From contig JAJEFO010000104.1 of NCBI GenBank assembly GCA_022820365.1, positions 17,976 through 81,975 on the forward strand: a DNA stretch of 64,000 nucleotides. Reading direction: 5' to 3'. Below are positions 1 through 8,531 of this stretch, one piece after another. The first letter of the stretch is position 1; the number at the start of each line of letters is the position of its first letter. The notes below the pieces were generated by a model. The model searched no databases and had not been told where the DNA came from. It saw nothing but the letters and a program-made list of their open reading frames with translations. This DNA is from Silicimonas sp. (GTDB lineage: Bacteria > Pseudomonadota > Alphaproteobacteria > Rhodobacterales > Rhodobacteraceae). The translations under genes were made by a program, and so were the position numbers.

Positions 1-905
1 TCATCCTTGGCCTGATTGCTCTCGGGTTGATGTTCCTGGGCGGTTACGGCGGAATGGTCAGCCTTGCCCAAATGTCGATCGCGGGTGTGGGCGGGTACAT
101 GGTCGCGATATTCGGGGTGTCTGCCATTGACACGATTTCACTTGGCTGGCCGTGGTATGTCGCGATCCCGATCGCTCTGATCATCGCGATGCTCTTCGGC
201 ACCCTGACCGGATGGCTCGCGGTGCGAACCGAGGGAATCTACACGATAATGATCACCCTCGCGATTGCGGCTGCGTTCTTCTATTTCGCCCGGCAAAACT
301 ATGTGATGTTCAACGGGTTCTCCGGGTTCAACGGTGTCCTGCCCCCGATGCTGTTCGGCGTGGACTGGCGCGGTGCGGCCGCGTTCTACTATCTGACCCT
401 GTTTTGGGCTGCGCTTGGCTATCTTGTTGTTCTCTACATTTCCCGCGCCCCGTTCGGATTGGCGCTGCAAGGTGTTCGGGACAACCCGCGCCGCATGTCA
501 GCCTTGGGATACAACGTTACCGCGCACCGCGTGGCCGCCTACACCTTCGCGTCATTGCTCGCGGCAATTGGCGGCATTTTGCTCACCTGGCAGTCGGCGC
601 AGATTTCTCCGGGCACAGCCGGAATCGGACCGGCAATAGACATCTTGGTCATCGCGGTGATCGGGGGCATGCGCCATCCGGTCGGCCCCTTCATAGGTGC
701 ATTCATCTACGTCATCCTGAAGACCTACGCGATCGACGCCCTGGTCACGCTCGGGCTTTCAGGCGAACGATTCCAACTGCTGATCGGCATTGCCTTTCTT
801 TCCATTGTCTTCTGGTCGCCAGACGGCATCATTGGCCTGTGGGACAGATTGCGTGAAGACCGCAAACGCGATCCACTGACCGGTCGTGGCGGAGAAGAGC
901 CATGA
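1..905 (+). CDS. livM: Branched-chain amino-acid-type ABC transporter permease LivM (5' end missing)
   Basis: Inner-membrane permease of a Liv/HAAT-type ABC importer. The frame is open at the left edge (first codon at position 3), so the start lies outside the window. The visible 300 residues are strongly hydrophobic, with several membrane segments. Family hallmarks are the GGYGGMVSLAQMSIAGVGGY stretch near the N-terminus and the GVRDNPRRMSALGYN cytoplasmic loop that contacts the ATPases. The stop codon overlaps the next start as ATGA, so it is translationally coupled to livG. The neighbouring oxidative genes suggest that the cargo is a catabolic substrate rather than necessarily a branched-chain amino acid; this is inference. 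Confidence 0.93.
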   Translation, partial: ILGLIALGLMFLGGYGGMVSLAQMSIAGVGGYMVAIFGVSAIDTISLGWPWYVAIPIALIIAMLFGTLTGWLAVRTEGIYTIMITLAIAAAFFYFARQNYVMFNGFSGFNGVLPPMLFGVDWRGAAAFYYLTLFWAALGYLVVLYISRAPFGLALQGVRDNPRRMSALGYNVTAHRVAAYTFASLLAAIGGILLTWQSAQISPGTAGIGPAIDILVIAVIGGMRHPVGPFIGAFIYVILKTYAIDALVTLGLSGERFQLLIGIAFLSIVFWSPDGIIGLWDRLREDRKRDPLTGRGGEEP

Positions 906-1705
906 ACGCCGTTCTCGATGCCGGTTCAACGATTTCCGAACGCCTCGGAGCGACCGGGACGGCGAACGCGCTGGAACTGAAGGGCGTGTCAAAGTACTTC
1001 GGGGCATTGGCTGCGCTCATTGACATCGACATCACGGTTCGGCCCAGCGAGCGGCGCGCAGTGCTTGGGTCAAACGGTGCCGGAAAGACAACGCTCTTCA
1101 ACTGTGTAGCAGGGGACTTTCCTGCCACCACAGGCTCGATTCGGTTTTTCGGCGAAGACATTACCCGGTTTCCTCCGCATGAACGCATCCGAAGGGGGCT
1201 GCGCCGGACCTATCAGATCTCCTTGCTCTTCACCGGCCTCACCGTGCTGGACAACATTTTCCTGGCCTGTATTGGCGTCTCGCGCAGCCGTTTTTCATTC
1301 TTGCAGCCGGGGCGCGATGACGCCTTGATGGCGAGCGCTGAGAACCTTGTGCGGGTGGTCCACCTCGAGGACGCCAAGGACGAGCAGGTCGCGACTCTCT
1401 CATATGGCCAGCAGCGGCAGCTCGAAATCGCCATGGCCTTGGCGGGTGCGCCCCGGTTCATCCTCTTCGATGAGCCTGCTGCCGGGCTGTCGCCAGCCGA
1501 GCGTTCCGAACTCATCGAAATCCTCGTAGGGCTGCCAACTCACATGGGGTTCATCATCATCGAACATGATATGGACGTCGCCCTGCGGGTCGCCGAGTCA
1601 GTCACGATGATGCACAACGGGCGCATCTTCAAAGAAGGCAGCCCTGCTGAAATCGAGGACGATCCCGAAGTCCAGGCCCTCTACCTCGGAGGTGAAGTTG
1701 GCTGA
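902..1705 (+). CDS. livG: ABC transporter ATP-binding protein LivG
   Basis: Cytoplasmic ATPase of the Liv-type importer, 267 residues. Walker A (GSNGAGKT) is at residues 56-63. The signature reads LSYGQQRQLE, as is usual in LivG rather than LSGGQ, and is followed by Walker B FILFDEP and the switch His in IIIEHDMD. About 20 extra residues precede the ABC domain. The start ATG overlaps the livM stop, and the stop codon lies inside the start region of the following livF fusion. Confidence 0.93.
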   Translation: MNAVLDAGSTISERLGATGTANALELKGVSKYFGALAALIDIDITVRPSERRAVLGSNGAGKTTLFNCVAGDFPATTGSIRFFGEDITRFPPHERIRRGLRRTYQISLLFTGLTVLDNIFLACIGVSRSRFSFLQPGRDDALMASAENLVRVVHLEDAKDEQVATLSYGQQRQLEIAMALAGAPRFILFDEPAAGLSPAERSELIEILVGLPTHMGFIIIEHDMDVALRVAESVTMMHNGRIFKEGSPAEIEDDPEVQALYLGGEVG

Positions 1706-3863
1706 GGGCACGCCAATCCTCGAGGTCAGGGACCTTAACGTCTACTACGGACAGAGCCATGCGCTGCAGGGCGTGAACATGACGCTGCAGTCCGGCGTTC
1801 ATTCGGTCGTCGGACGCAACGGGATGGGCAAGACCACGCTTTGCAAGGCGATCATGGGGCTGGAACCCGTCGCATCCGGAACGATTTCCTTCCAGGGACA
1901 GGCGATCAACGGGCGCAGTCCCGCAGACGTTGCGCGCATGGGTATCGGTTACGTGCCGCAGGGTCGGCGAATCTGGCGCTCGCTGTCGGTCGACGAACAC
2001 CTTCGACTCGTCGAGGGGCAAGGTGGCGTCTGGACCATAGAACGCATCTACGGGACATTTCCTCGCTTGGCTGAACGCCGCACCAACCTGGGTTCGCAGC
2101 TTTCGGGCGGTGAGCAGCAGATGCTGGCCATCGCGCGAGCCCTGCTTCTCAATCCGCGCCTGCTGGTGATGGACGAACCGACTGAAGGGCTTGCCCCGGT
2201 CATTGTCCAGCAGCTCGAGAGCATGCTCATCCGCCTTGGGGAGGAGGGCGGCATCAACGTCCTGATGATCGAGCAGAACATCGGCGTCGCTTGTGCAGTT
2301 GCATCTGACGTCGCCATCATGGTCAACGGACGGATCAACCGCGTGATGGACTCAGCCCGCCTGGCGGGCGACCGCGACCTGCAACAGGCACTGCTGGGAG
2401 TCGGTCGCCATGCGCATGATGAGACACCCGAGCCGACAGCGCGCACGGAAGAGCGCGATGCGCAGGAAGCGCCCGTCACCTTGGCGAAGGTCTACAACTC
2501 CAATCCCAGTATCCCGACCCGCTGGTCGCGCCCCGCCCCGGTTCATGTCATCGAAGGTGCAGCGCGTACCGTTACACCGACCTCCCGCGAAGCCGAGCAG
2601 ATCAAGCCGCTTTCACGGACGCGACCGTCCGGCCGGTCGGGCCAGGTGCTCGTCGCAGGCACTTTGGATACAAAGTCCGAAGAGTTGAGATTCATCCAAG
2701 ACGTGCTGAAGGACGAGGGGATTGATGCGATCCTCGTCGACCTGTCAACTTCCGGCAAGCCATCCGGAGCGGAGATACCGCCGCATGCAATTGCGGCGTT
2801 TCATCCGCGAGGCGTCGCCGGGGTCTTTACTGGCGATCGAGGCACTGCGGTGTCAGGGATGGCCCTGGCATTTGAGCGGTGGATTGCGCGGCAGGATGGG
2901 ATAGGGGGGATCATTTCTGCGGGGGGTTCCGGCGGGACGTCGCTAGTCAGCCCGGCAATTCGGGCGCTTCCGGTTGGGGTGCCGAAGGTCGTGATCTCGA
3001 CCGTCGCCTCGGGGAACACCAGCCAGTATGTCGGGGCTACAGACATGTTGCTGCTGAATGCGGTCGCCGACGTCCAGGGGCTCAATGTCATTACCCGCGA
3101 AGTGCTTGCCAATGGTGCCCGGGCGCTGGCGGGCATGGTCGCTGGCAGGCGTGATGCGACGCCCGTGGCGGAACTGAAGCCGGCTCTTGGCCTGACAATG
3201 TTCGGGGTAACAACGCCATGCGTCCAGCAGGTTTCGGCCGCGCTTCAGCCGGAATACGATTGCCTGGTCTTTCACGCGACCGGCACTGGCGGAAAGGCCA
3301 TGGAAAACCTGCTGGCATCGGGCAAGCTGTCCGGCGTCCTGGATTTGACGACAACCGAGGTCTGCGACATGTTTGCCGGCGGTGTCTTTCCCGCCGACGA
3401 AACCCGCTTTGAAGCATCGATCGAAGCGGGCTTGCCCTATATCGGCGCATGCGGCGCACTGGACATGGTGAATTTTGACAGTCCCGAAACGGTTCCCGAG
3501 CGCTATCGCAACCGGAAATTCTACCAGCACAATCCGCAAGTTACGTTGATGCGCACAACGCCGGACGAATGCGACCAGATAGGTCGCTGGATCGGTGCGA
3601 AACTGAACCGAATGACGGGTCCTGTTCGCTTCTTTTTGCCCGAGGGCGGCGTTTCGGCGCTGTCCGCGCCCGGGCAGCCGTTTCATGACCCGGCCGCCGA
3701 TGCCGCGCTCTTCAACGCCTTGGAGGATGCCGTCCGACAAACCAGTTCGCGACATCTGCTTCGCGTGCCCCACAACATCAACGACTCCGATTTTGCGGCG
3801 TTGGTGGTCGCCGAGTTCCGAGATCTGCACGGAGAGGTTCCCCGTGTTGCCGCACAAGGATAG
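1698..3863 (+). CDS. LivF ABC ATPase fused to a UPF0261/Tm-1-like domain
   Basis: Two-domain protein of about 721 residues. Residues 1-238 are a full LivF ATPase: Walker [10 protein letters not shown] near 40, signature QLSGGEQQM, Walker B LLVMDEP. A charged, Pro-rich linker of about 75 residues follows. From about residue 316 to the end is a UPF0261/Tm-1-like ATP-binding domain (motifs [55 protein letters not shown]). LivF proteins normally stop at about 235 residues, so this is a true fusion. Two starts are possible: GTG at 1692 and TTG at 1698. The GGAGG at 1688-1692 overlaps the GTG but is well spaced for the TTG, so TTG is preferred. The UPF0261 domain is of unknown biochemical function; a role sensing or processing the imported substrate is inference. 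Confidence 0.88.
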   Translation: MAEGTPILEVRDLNVYYGQSHALQGVNMTLQSGVHSVVGRNGMGKTTLCKAIMGLEPVASGTISFQGQAINGRSPADVARMGIGYVPQGRRIWRSLSVDEHLRLVEGQGGVWTIERIYGTFPRLAERRTNLGSQLSGGEQQMLAIARALLLNPRLLVMDEPTEGLAPVIVQQLESMLIRLGEEGGINVLMIEQNIGVACAVASDVAIMVNGRINRVMDSARLAGDRDLQQALLGVGRHAHDETPEPTARTEERDAQEAPVTLAKVYNSNPSIPTRWSRPAPVHVIEGAARTVTPTSREAEQIKPLSRTRPSGRSGQVLVAGTLDTKSEELRFIQDVLKDEGIDAILVDLSTSGKPSGAEIPPHAIAAFHPRGVAGVFTGDRGTAVSGMALAFERWIARQDGIGGIISAGGSGGTSLVSPAIRALPVGVPKVVISTVASGNTSQYVGATDMLLLNAVADVQGLNVITREVLANGARALAGMVAGRRDATPVAELKPALGLTMFGVTTPCVQQVSAALQPEYDCLVFHATGTGGKAMENLLASGKLSGVLDLTTTEVCDMFAGGVFPADETRFEASIEAGLPYIGACGALDMVNFDSPETVPERYRNRKFYQHNPQVTLMRTTPDECDQIGRWIGAKLNRMTGPVRFFLPEGGVSALSAPGQPFHDPAADAALFNALEDAVRQTSSRHLLRVPHNINDSDFAALVVAEFRDLHGEVPRVAAQG

Positions 3864-3868
3864 GCAGC

Positions 3869-4693
3869 GTGTTTGATCGCAGTGACATGATGAGCAAGTT
3901 CCGCGCGATGCGAGATCGCGGCGAGCCGATCATCGGCGGTGGCGCCGGGACCGGGCTTTCTGCCAAGTGCGAGGAAGCTGGCGGCATCGACTTGATCGTC
4001 ATCTACAATTCCGGGCGCTACCGGATGGCCGGTCGCGGTTCGCTTGCCGGGCTGATGCCTTATGGCGACGCGAACGGCGTGGTGATGGAGATGGCGGGCG
4101 AAGTTCTGCCGGTGGTCAAGAATACGCCTGTGCTCGCCGGGGTCTGCGCGACCGATCCATTCCGGCTGATGGGCGCCTTCCTGGACGAGGTCAAGTCCGC
4201 CGGGTTCTCGGGTGTCCAGAATTTTCCGACCGTCGGGCTGATCGATGGAACCTTCCGGCTCAATTTGGAAGAGACCGGCATGGGTTACGGCCACGAAGTC
4301 GAGTTGATCCGCATGGCCGCTGATCGCGACATGCTGACGACACCCTATGTGTTCTCGGCCGATGATGCGCGCAACATGGCGGCGGCGGGTGCCGACATCA
4401 TTGTCGTGCATCTTGGATTGACGACCGGAGGCTCAATCGGGGCGGAGACTGGAGTGGCACTGGCCGATGCCCCGGCCCTGACCGACGAATGGGCTGCTGC
4501 TGCACTTGAAATGAATCCTGATGTCCTTGTGCTGGTTCACGGCGGACCGGTAGCAATGCCCGAGGACGCGGCTTTCGTCCTGAAGAACACCGAGAATTGT
4601 CACGGATTTTACGGCGCCTCTTCGATGGAGCGCCTGCCGACGGAAGTCGCGCTGACGGAACAGACGAAGAAATTCAAGGAGATCGACCTCTAA
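3869..4693 (+). CDS. Phosphoenolpyruvate hydrolase-like TIM-barrel protein (PF09370-type)
   Basis: A 274-residue predicted cytoplasmic TIM-barrel protein of the 'PEP hydrolase-like/TIM-barrel signal transduction' family. It is recognisable from [20 protein letters not shown] near the N-terminus, the [24 protein letters not shown] loop, and a C-terminal HGGP...[11 protein letters not shown] phosphate-site region. The GTG start has AAGGA 8 bases upstream. It follows the UPF0261 domain by 5 bases. Plant Tm-1 proteins join a UPF0261-type N-terminal domain to a TIM-barrel C-terminal domain of this kind, so the neighbourhood mirrors a known eukaryotic fusion. The reaction is not established for this family. 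Confidence 0.85.
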   Translation: MFDRSDMMSKFRAMRDRGEPIIGGGAGTGLSAKCEEAGGIDLIVIYNSGRYRMAGRGSLAGLMPYGDANGVVMEMAGEVLPVVKNTPVLAGVCATDPFRLMGAFLDEVKSAGFSGVQNFPTVGLIDGTFRLNLEETGMGYGHEVELIRMAADRDMLTTPYVFSADDARNMAAAGADIIVVHLGLTTGGSIGAETGVALADAPALTDEWAAAALEMNPDVLVLVHGGPVAMPEDAAFVLKNTENCHGFYGASSMERLPTEVALTEQTKKFKEIDL

Positions 4694-4712
4694 GGCCGAA
4701 AGGGAGGCTCAC

Positions 4713-7643
4713 ATGACTGGCGAACTGTTAGGACAATTGATCCTTTGGCTCATCGCGGCCGTCATCGTCATCTTTGTTGTCTACTGGGTGATGTATTGGC
4801 TTTATCGCCGCTCGACCAAGGAAGTCGCATTCGTGCGTACGGGTTTTCTTGGCGAAAAGGTCGTCATCAACGGTGGCGCATTCGTCTGGCCGATCATTCA
4901 CGACATCACGCCAGTAAGCATGAATTCCCTGCAACTTGCGGTGACTCGCGAGAAGGACGAAGCGCTGATCACCCGTGATCGGATGCGCATCGACGTGGAC
5001 GCGGAATTCTACGTTCGGGTGAATCAGACCAGGGAGGCGGTTTCGCTCGCTGCATCAACCCTCGGCCGGCGGACACTGGAACCCGAGCGCATCCATTCGC
5101 TCTTGTCGGGCAAGTTCATTTCGGCACTGCGTACCGTTGCGTCACAGATGACGCTCGAGGAGGTACATGAAAACCGCAACGAGTACGTGGCCCGCGTCAA
5201 GGAAATGGCGCAGGAAGGACTCGACAAGAACGGACTGGAGCTGGAAAGCGTCGCGGCGACGGACATCGACCAGACCGACATTCAGTATTTCAACCCGTCC
5301 AACAAGTTCGATGCGGAAGGCTTGACCGCCGTCATCGAGGCTGTCGAGCAACGCCGCAAGCTGCGCAACGACATCGAGCAGGATGCGATGATCAAGATTC
5401 GCGCGCGGAATCTTGAGGCTGAGAAACAGGCGCTGGACATTGAACGCGAATCTGAAGAGGCCCGTCTTGACCAGGAGCGGGAGGTTGAATTCCGGCGCGC
5501 GCAGCAACGCGCAGAACTGGCGCGGGAACGTTCCGAGCGGGAAAAGGACGCCGAACAGGCGACGCTTCTTTCGCGCGAAGCCATTGAAACTGCCCGGATC
5601 GAAAACGAGCGTCAGATTTCCGAGGTGCGCATCGCGTCCGAACGTGAAGTCAGGCAACGCGAAATCGAGTCGCAGAAAGTCGTCGATGAAGCGGACATCT
5701 CGACCCGTGAATCCGTTGAGAGGGCGCGGATCGCGCAGGAAAGGACGCTGACCGAGGAACGGATCAAGACGCGGCAGCGGACCGACGCTGCGGAAATTGC
5801 AGCGCGCGAGGCGATCGAAAAGGCCCGTATCGCCCAGGAAAAGGCCTTGGAAGAGGCGCGCATCGCGAAAGAGCGCGAAACCCAGTCAAAGGAGATAGAA
5901 CGTCAGCAGACCATCGATGCAGAAGGCATCACCGCCCGCGAAAACGTGGAGCGCGCCCGCATCGCACAGGAAAAGGCCGTGACCGAGGCCCGGATCGAGT
6001 ATGAGCAAACCACGCGCGAGCGCGAAGTTGCCCGCGATCTGGCCATCAGCGAAGCCGAAATCGCTCAGCGTGAAGCGACCGAAAAGCTTCGGATCATGCA
6101 GGAAAAGGCCGTGGCGTCGGCCCGCATATCCTCTGACAGGGAGACCCGCAGCCTGGAAATCGAGCGCAATCGGGCGGTCGACCAGGCCGAGATCGATGCG
6201 CGCGAGGCCGTCGAAAAGGCCCGAATCGCGCAAGAACGCCTGCTGGCCTTCGAGCGCATCGAGGCGGACGAAAAGACCGAAGAACGAGATCTATTGAAGG
6301 CGGAAGCGGTCGAGGCTGCGCGCATTGCGCAAGAGAAGAAGGTCGCGGCAGAACGCATTGCCTCGGAACGCGAGACCCGGAGATTGGAAATCGAGCGCAA
6401 CAAGATGCTTGAAGAGGCCGAGATCGAGTCGCGCGAGGCCGTCGAAAAGGCTCGCATTACGCAGGAAAGGCTGGTCGCATTCGAACGGATTGAGGCCGAT
6501 GAAGATACGGAGGTCCGCGAACAGTTAAGAGCCGAAGCGGTCGAAGCAGCCCGAATCGCCAAGGAAAAGAAGCTCGCTGCCGAGCGCATTGCCTACGAGC
6601 AGGACATGCGGGAGCGCGAAATTGCCCGCAACCGGGCGGTCGACGAAGCCAACATCGCCGCTCAGGAAACGATCAATGCAGCCCGCATCGAGGAAGAAGC
6701 CAAGACCCGAGCCGCCGAGATCGAGAAAGAGCGCGCAATCGAGGCCGCAAACATCGAGCGCCGCAAAGCGTTGGAGCACCTCGAAGTTGAACGGACAAAG
6801 GCGCTGCGCGAAGCCGAGATCGCTGCAAAAGAGATCGTCGAACGCGTGCAGATCCAGTCCGAGGACGAGCTTGATGATGCGCGAATTGCGCATCAGAAGA
6901 AGCGCCGCCAACTGGAAATCGAGCGTGAAAGGGCGGTCGAAGAAGCGGCGATGGAGAAGGCGATTGCACTTTACGGCAAGTCGCTCGACGAAAGCGCCGC
7001 AGCAATCGAGGCCGATGCAGCACGCGCCCGTGCAGCCGAAGCTGCGGCCAAGGTCGATACCGCTGCCGCGCTTGAGGAGGCGTCGCGCGACAAGCAGGTT
7101 GGCGTTACCGCCGCCGAAAGGGAGGCCGAACGCGCCAAGCTCGCCGCGCATGCAGAGGAAGTTGTTTCGGCTGTCCGCGCTGAGGCCCAGCGGCTTATCA
7201 ACGAGGCCGAGAACATCCTTACCGACGAGGCCCGCGCATCGCTCTTCAAGCGCAACATGCTGGAGCGGCTCGAAGGCATCATTGCAGCGCAGGTCAAGCC
7301 GCTCGAGAAGATCGACGAGATCAAGATCATGCAACTTGGCGGTGGCGGCACGACCGGGCTCAACTGGGCGGACGGCGGTTCCGACGGCGGCGGCGGTGGG
7401 GGCGGTGCACCAAGCCCGACCGACGAGGTCATCAATTCCGCGCTTCGCTACCGTGTTCAGGGGCCCATGATCGACAGCCTGATGAACGACATCGGAATTG
7501 ACGGCTCAAACCTGGCGAGATCTGCGATCTTCCAAGATGCCAGCAACATGGCGCGCGCGATGAGCGAGAGCCAGAAGGTCAGGGCCGCAACGAAAGCCGA
7601 AGAGGAGGAGAAGAAGAACAGGGACGGGGAGGCGAAGTCCTGA
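4713..7643 (+). CDS. Giant SPFH/flotillin-like membrane protein with hendecad coiled coil
   Basis: 976 residues. Residues 9-31 form one N-terminal membrane helix. About 35-200 is an SPFH/band-7 domain (KEVAFVRTGFLGEKV, DRMRIDVDAEFYVRV). From about 215 to 753 the chain is charged and divides into 11-residue units without a break; in the 43 units covering residues 281-753, position 5 is Ile in 37. An Ala/Glu-rich helix, a flotillin-like FKRNMLERLEGIIAAQ stretch, a Gly-rich linker (876-901) and a C-terminal domain with QGPMIDSLMNDIGID follow. Flotillins are usually about 500-600 residues, so the coiled coil is greatly extended. GGGAGG precedes the ATG. Flotillin-type proteins form membrane microdomain scaffolds; placing this one in a catabolic operon suggests scaffolding of the transporter or of the Mo enzyme (inference). 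Confidence 0.9.
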   Translation: MTGELLGQLILWLIAAVIVIFVVYWVMYWLYRRSTKEVAFVRTGFLGEKVVINGGAFVWPIIHDITPVSMNSLQLAVTREKDEALITRDRMRIDVDAEFYVRVNQTREAVSLAASTLGRRTLEPERIHSLLSGKFISALRTVASQMTLEEVHENRNEYVARVKEMAQEGLDKNGLELESVAATDIDQTDIQYFNPSNKFDAEGLTAVIEAVEQRRKLRNDIEQDAMIKIRARNLEAEKQALDIERESEEARLDQEREVEFRRAQQRAELARERSEREKDAEQATLLSREAIETARIENERQISEVRIASEREVRQREIESQKVVDEADISTRESVERARIAQERTLTEERIKTRQRTDAAEIAAREAIEKARIAQEKALEEARIAKERETQSKEIERQQTIDAEGITARENVERARIAQEKAVTEARIEYEQTTREREVARDLAISEAEIAQREATEKLRIMQEKAVASARISSDRETRSLEIERNRAVDQAEIDAREAVEKARIAQERLLAFERIEADEKTEERDLLKAEAVEAARIAQEKKVAAERIASERETRRLEIERNKMLEEAEIESREAVEKARITQERLVAFERIEADEDTEVREQLRAEAVEAARIAKEKKLAAERIAYEQDMREREIARNRAVDEANIAAQETINAARIEEEAKTRAAEIEKERAIEAANIERRKALEHLEVERTKALREAEIAAKEIVERVQIQSEDELDDARIAHQKKRRQLEIERERAVEEAAMEKAIALYGKSLDESAAAIEADAARARAAEAAAKVDTAAALEEASRDKQVGVTAAEREAERAKLAAHAEEVVSAVRAEAQRLINEAENILTDEARASLFKRNMLERLEGIIAAQVKPLEKIDEIKIMQLGGGGTTGLNWADGGSDGGGGGGGAPSPTDEVINSALRYRVQGPMIDSLMNDIGIDGSNLARSAIFQDASNMARAMSESQKVRAATKAEEEEKKNRDGEAKS
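5553..6971 (+). repeat. 43 contiguous hendecad (33-bp) coding repeats
   Basis: Within the SPFH gene, residues 281-753 split into 43 consecutive 11-residue units without insertion or deletion. Typical units are EKARIAQEKAL, EEARIAKERET and RSLEIERNRAV. Position 5 is Ile in 37 of 43 units and position 11 is usually Val, Leu, Ile or Thr. Weaker units continue the phase back to about residue 215. Hendecads favour straight or slightly right-handed coiled coils, in contrast to heptads. At 0.15 nm per residue the helix would be about 70 nm long. Confidence 0.88.
6180..6641 (+). repeat. 231-bp tandem duplication inside the coiled coil
   Basis: Residues 490-566 and 567-643 are adjacent copies of a 77-residue block (seven hendecads). 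I count 54 of 77 identical residues. Both contain the landmark AFERIEADE and EAARIA stretches in the same place. The two copies occupy 6180-6410 and 6411-6641. This indicates growth of the rod by multi-hendecad duplication. Confidence 0.85.
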
Positions 7644-7644
7644 G

Positions 7645-8085
7645 ATGGCCCGTGTCTACGCTTCGTCCGTCATTCCCGCTCCGCCGGGCCGCGTGTGGGA
7701 CCGCATCCGCGGATTCAACGACCTGCCGCGTTGGCACCCCATGATCCGCGAAAGCAGGATTGAAGAGGCGCTTCCGGCGGACAAGGTCGGGTGCATTCGG
7801 AACTTCAACCTGCAAAACGGAGACAAAATCCGTGAACAGCTGCTGGGTCTGTCGGACTACGACATGTTCGTGACCTACTCGATCCTCGAAAGTCCGATGC
7901 CGCTCGAAGACTATGTAGCCACGCTCAGGCTGACACCCGTGACCGAGGGTGACCGGACCTTCATCGAATGGACGGCGGAGTTTTCATGCGACCCGAGCGG
8001 CGAAGACGAATTGGTAACCATGATTGGCACGGACGTTTTCCAGGCCGGTTTTGACGCGCTCAAGCGCCAGTTCGGAGGTGGCTGA
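7645..8085 (+). CDS. SRPBCC-family protein, first of a tandem pair
   Basis: 146-residue predicted soluble START-like (SRPBCC, polyketide cyclase/dehydrase-type) hydrophobic-ligand-binding protein. It opens with the typical strand 'APPGRVWDRIRGFNDLPRWHP' split over residues 12-32, then IRNFNL, REQLL and RTFIEWTAEF. It is clearly paralogous to the next gene. Its ATG is 1 base after the SPFH stop, and its own stop overlaps the next ATG as TGATG. SRPBCC proteins (CoxG) accompany CO dehydrogenase-type molybdenum hydroxylases, so a carrier or docking role for the Mo enzyme encoded just downstream is plausible but not shown. Confidence 0.85.
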   Translation: MARVYASSVIPAPPGRVWDRIRGFNDLPRWHPMIRESRIEEALPADKVGCIRNFNLQNGDKIREQLLGLSDYDMFVTYSILESPMPLEDYVATLRLTPVTEGDRTFIEWTAEFSCDPSGEDELVTMIGTDVFQAGFDALKRQFGGG

Positions 8086-8531
8086 TGCCGCATGTCAAGA
8101 AGAGCACCGTGCTTGACGCGCCAGCGGATGCAGTCTGGGATGTCATTCGCGACTTCAACGGTCACGACCATTGGCACCCGGCGGTCGCCGAAAGCCATAT
8201 TGAGCGCGGATATCCTTCGGACATGGTTGGCTGCGTAAGGAACTTCCGCCTCGAGGGCGGTGCCAATCTGCGAGAACAGCTTCTCACGCTTTCGGATTTG
8301 GAGCAGACATTCAGCTACTGCCTGCTCGACACGCCTGTTCCGCTCTTCAACTACGTCGCCCACGTCCGACTGTTCCCGGTGACGGACGGGGATCGAACCT
8401 ATTGGGAATGGGAAAGCCGCTTTGACACGCCCTCGGGGCGTGCAAGCGAACTGTCGGATCTGGTCGGCGAAGGCATCTACGCTGCGGGATTCGAGGCCGT
8501 ACGGGGCCACATGGGAATTGGTCATGCTTGA
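8085..8531 (+). CDS. SRPBCC-family protein, second of a tandem pair
   Basis: 148 residues, paralogue of the preceding gene (shared DAVWDVIRDFNGHDHWHP, VGCVRNFRLE, LREQLLTLSDLEQTFSY, DRTYWEWESRF features). Predicted soluble ligand-binding helix-grip fold. It starts at the ATG overlapping the previous stop (TGATG), and its 3' end overlaps the start of the FAD subunit by 8 bases, so all three genes are translationally coupled. Ligand unknown. Confidence 0.85.
   Translation: MPHVKKSTVLDAPADAVWDVIRDFNGHDHWHPAVAESHIERGYPSDMVGCVRNFRLEGGANLREQLLTLSDLEQTFSYCLLDTPVPLFNYVAHVRLFPVTDGDRTYWEWESRFDTPSGRASELSDLVGEGIYAAGFEAVRGHMGIGHA

Noticed and set aside
2943..3857. 304-codon open frame on the minus strand
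   Set aside because: Antisense to the UPF0261 domain; a by-product of GC-rich codon use.
5553..6971. Tandem DNA repeat or CRISPR-like array
   Set aside because: The 33-bp period is a protein hendecad repeat with divergent codons, not identical DNA repeats with spacers.
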